This document shows positions 13,577 through 15,097 of a stretch of DNA of 15,097 nt, piece after piece. Positions within the stretch are counted from its first letter, which is position 1. The number at the start of each line of letters is the position of its first letter. Made by a program: the position numbers and the translations under genes. The stretch is from positions 1-15,097 of the forward strand of contig JACCSZ010000286.1 of assembly GCA_013812695.1 (NCBI GenBank), given 5' to 3'. This DNA comes from Gemmatimonadales bacterium (lineage in GTDB: Bacteria; Gemmatimonadota; Gemmatimonadetes; Gemmatimonadales; GWC2-71-9). Below the pieces are notes generated by a model, which was not told the origin of the DNA, did not search any database, and saw only the letters and a list, made by a program, of their open reading frames with translations.

Positions 13577-14457
13577 GTCGGTTCCTTCCGTATCCACTGC
13601 CCGACCAGCGCCACCGCCGCCGCGAGCGTCACCGTCGCGAGCAGCCCGCCCTCGGGGCCGAACGCGCCTCCGGTGAGCCAGGTGGGGCTCCCGGTTTGGT
13701 AGTCGATGTACGGAATATCGAACGGGAGACCGCTCACCGGCGCGGCGAGTGCGGCCAGCGTGGCGTTCCAGCCGAGGTGCGCGCCGAACGCGGTCCACAT
13801 GCCGCCCGGACTATAGAAGCCCAGGGAGAGGAAAATCCCCGCCAGGGCGATGTTGCCGATGCCGCCCGCCGTCACGTCCGGGTTCAGGATGTGCGCCAGG
13901 GCGAACAGCACGGACAGGAGAACGATGGCGCGTCCGCGTCCGAGCACGCCGGCGGCCACCACCAGCGGGAGACCGCGGAACATGAGTTCCTCCGAGAGGG
14001 CGGCGGGCGCGAGGATGAGCGCCGTCCTGCCGGCTTGCGACAGCCACTGGGCCAAGGAGCCGCCATCGCGCGTCCATTCGGCGCCGGCGGTGAACACGCC
14101 CATCGCCATCGCGACGGCGGCCGGCAGCACCCCGAGCGCGATGCCGACGCCCAATCCCTTCGCCCGCGCTAGCGGCGTTCGCCAGCGCAAATCCACGGCA
14201 TCGAGGCGCAGCGCGCGGATGCCCACGACCCAGGTGGCGGCGCCGAACGCGAGCAGCAGTACCGCCCCCTGCACCAGGGCGAACGCCGGGGTGGGACGGG
14301 CCGCCAGCTCGGTGGCCGAGACCCCGCCGGTAAGCCGGTCCGCGAACGGCAGCAGGAGGAGGGCGCTGAGGATGAAGCCGAGCAGATAGAACGAGAGGAT
14401 GGCGCCGACGGCCCGCAGGAAGGGCCGTGGCCGCCGAGTCGGGGCCGGCTCGGTCAA
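13573..14457 (-). CDS. CPBP-family intramembrane glutamic protease
   Basis: This is a multi-pass membrane protein of 294 residues with about seven or eight hydrophobic segments. The Abi/CPBP (Rce1-like) motifs are complete: EELMFR at 156-161 (Glu156, Glu157, Arg161), FALAH with His189, and HLGWN with His227 and Asn231. The family includes CAAX prenyl endopeptidase relatives and bacteriocin-immunity proteins; the substrate here is unknown. I place the start at TTG 14457 because it gives a TTGA overlap with the bioY stop and a short cytosolic tail before the first membrane helix. Longer forms in this frame read through bioY sequence and are Arg-rich. The stop overlaps the next dehydrogenase start (ATGA). 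Confidence 0.88.
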   Translation of the reverse strand: MTEPAPTRRPRPFLRAVGAILSFYLLGFILSALLLLPFADRLTGGVSATELAARPTPAFALVQGAVLLLAFGAATWVVGIRALRLDAVDLRWRTPLARAKGLGVGIALGVLPAAVAMAMGVFTAGAEWTRDGGSLAQWLSQAGRTALILAPAALSEELMFRGLPLVVAAGVLGRGRAIVLLSVLFALAHILNPDVTAGGIGNIALAGIFLSLGFYSPGGMWTAFGAHLGWNATLAALAAPVSGLPFDIPYIDYQTGSPTWLTGGAFGPEGGLLATVTLAAAVALVGQWIRKEPT

Positions 14458-15026
14458 TTGGCCCCGCGAACCATCGGGCGCGCGGCCAGAATCACCGCTG
14501 CCGCGAGGCCCACCTTGAGCAGATCGCCGGTGAGGAACGGCACGAACCCGACACGGAACGCGGCGGCCGGGTTGCCGCCAAGGAGGGCGAGCTGCGCCAC
14601 GCCGCCGGCGTGGATGACGACCATGCCGCAGGCGCACGCGAGCAGCACGCGCAGCACGCCACCGGAGCGGCCCGCAATGGCGCCGGCGACTCCGGCCGCC
14701 ACCGGAAAGGCCAGGAGATAGCCACCTGTCGGGCCCATAAGGTGGAGCGGGCCCGCGGAGCCCCCCGCGTAGACCGGCAGGCCGAGCAGACCCATCGCGA
14801 GGTACGTCACCAGCGCGGCCATCCCGGCCGCGGGCCCAAGCAGCCCGCCGACCGCGAGCACCGCAAGCGGCTGCAGGGTCATCGGCACCGGGCTGAATGG
14901 GACGGGCACGGCCACCTGCGCTGCCAGGGCCACGAGGAGCGCGCCGGCCGCAATCGCGATCGGGCGACGCATCGATCGGCTGCGCGGCGCCGCCGCCAGG
15001 TCCGCGACTTCCCGGGGAGCGCTCAT
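14454..15026 (-). CDS. bioY: biotin transporter S-component BioY
   Basis: This 190-residue membrane protein is the substrate-binding subunit of an ECF-type biotin importer. Family landmarks are VPVPFSPVPMTLQPLAVL (39-56), LPVYAGGSAGPLHLMGPTGG with the invariant GPTGGY (98-103), and PFLTGDLLKV (163-172) with the conserved Asp168 and Lys171. Six hydrophobic segments are visible. The start at ATG 15026 shares one base with the thiolase stop (TGATG); Met19 is an alternative start giving the more usual length. No bioM/bioN or ecfA/ecfT genes are next to it, so it either uses a shared energising module elsewhere or works alone, as some BioY proteins do. Confidence 0.94.
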   Translation of the reverse strand: MSAPREVADLAAAPRSRSMRRPIAIAAGALLVALAAQVAVPVPFSPVPMTLQPLAVLAVGGLLGPAAGMAALVTYLAMGLLGLPVYAGGSAGPLHLMGPTGGYLLAFPVAAGVAGAIAGRSGGVLRVLLACACGMVVIHAGGVAQLALLGGNPAAAFRVGFVPFLTGDLLKVGLAAAVILAARPMVRGAN

Positions 15027-15097
15027 CAGATCATCTCCACGCTGAGCGCGACGGCGTTGCCGCCGCCCAGGCAGAGCGTCGCGAGGCCGCTCGACCC
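15026..15097 (-). CDS. acetyl-CoA acetyltransferase (thiolase), C-terminal end only
   Basis: The window's right edge cuts this gene; the last 23 codons and the TGA stop are present. The reading GLATLCLGGGNAVALSVE is the hallmark C-terminus of thiolases, where the Cys of CxGGG is the second active-site cysteine. The enzyme condenses two acetyl-CoA to acetoacetyl-CoA or cleaves 3-ketoacyl-CoA. The stop shares one base with the bioY start, so the genes are co-translated. With the 3-hydroxyacyl-CoA dehydrogenase two genes on, it suggests a short-chain acyl-CoA or polyhydroxybutyrate-type step pair. Confidence 0.85.
   Translation of the reverse strand, partial: GSSGLATLCLGGGNAVALSVEMI

Overview
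The window is a GC-rich bacterial chromosome segment (dense, mostly overlapping genes, G/C at third codon positions). Gene content points to Gemmatimonadota or a close neighbour. The evidence is exported proteins whose signal peptides end in A-Q, E-set/glycogen-binding domains next to an ECF sigma factor, a Minf_1886-family protein and a soil-bacterium set of housekeeping genes. The phylum is an inference; no rRNA or marker alignment is available here. I see no prophage, insertion sequence, transposase or CRISPR array.

Left part, plus strand (216-3272): three genes are chained by 4-bp GTGA stop/start overlaps. They are a small membrane protein with an anti-sigma-like N-terminus and a periplasmic AMPK-type glycogen-binding (E-set/CBM48-like) domain, an exported probably beta-rich protein ending in a second copy of that domain, and an ECF sigma-70 factor. 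A secreted helical protein of unknown function follows after a strong Shine-Dalgarno, then a perfect hairpin terminator. The arrangement suggests a trans-envelope signalling unit, and it is the best candidate for an undescribed system.

Right part, minus strand (3389-15097): a long co-directional run read from right to left. It holds the end of a thiolase, bioY, a CPBP membrane protease, a 3-hydroxyacyl-CoA dehydrogenase, a leucine-dehydrogenase-type enzyme, a tiny rpiB remnant, glyA, a Minf_1886-family gene, a zinc-ribbon gene, a bifunctional NAD(P)HX repair enzyme (nnr), an exported beta-propeller protein, thiL, eno, an ftsB-like gene and an elongator tRNA-Met. Many junctions overlap by 1-4 bp, so this is probably several tightly coupled operons. 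The two clusters converge between 3220 and 3389.

Two further points stand out. First, the 42-codon ORF just upstream of glyA looks like rpiB with its middle (roughly 100 codons) removed in frame: it keeps the start, the N-terminal sugar-phosphate loop and the extreme C-terminus, which also carries the glyA ribosome binding site. Second, two copies of a palindromic intergenic repeat (7785-7880 and 12660-12734) lie in the only sizeable gaps of the right cluster, and one of them supplies the stop codon of the 3-hydroxyacyl-CoA dehydrogenase gene.
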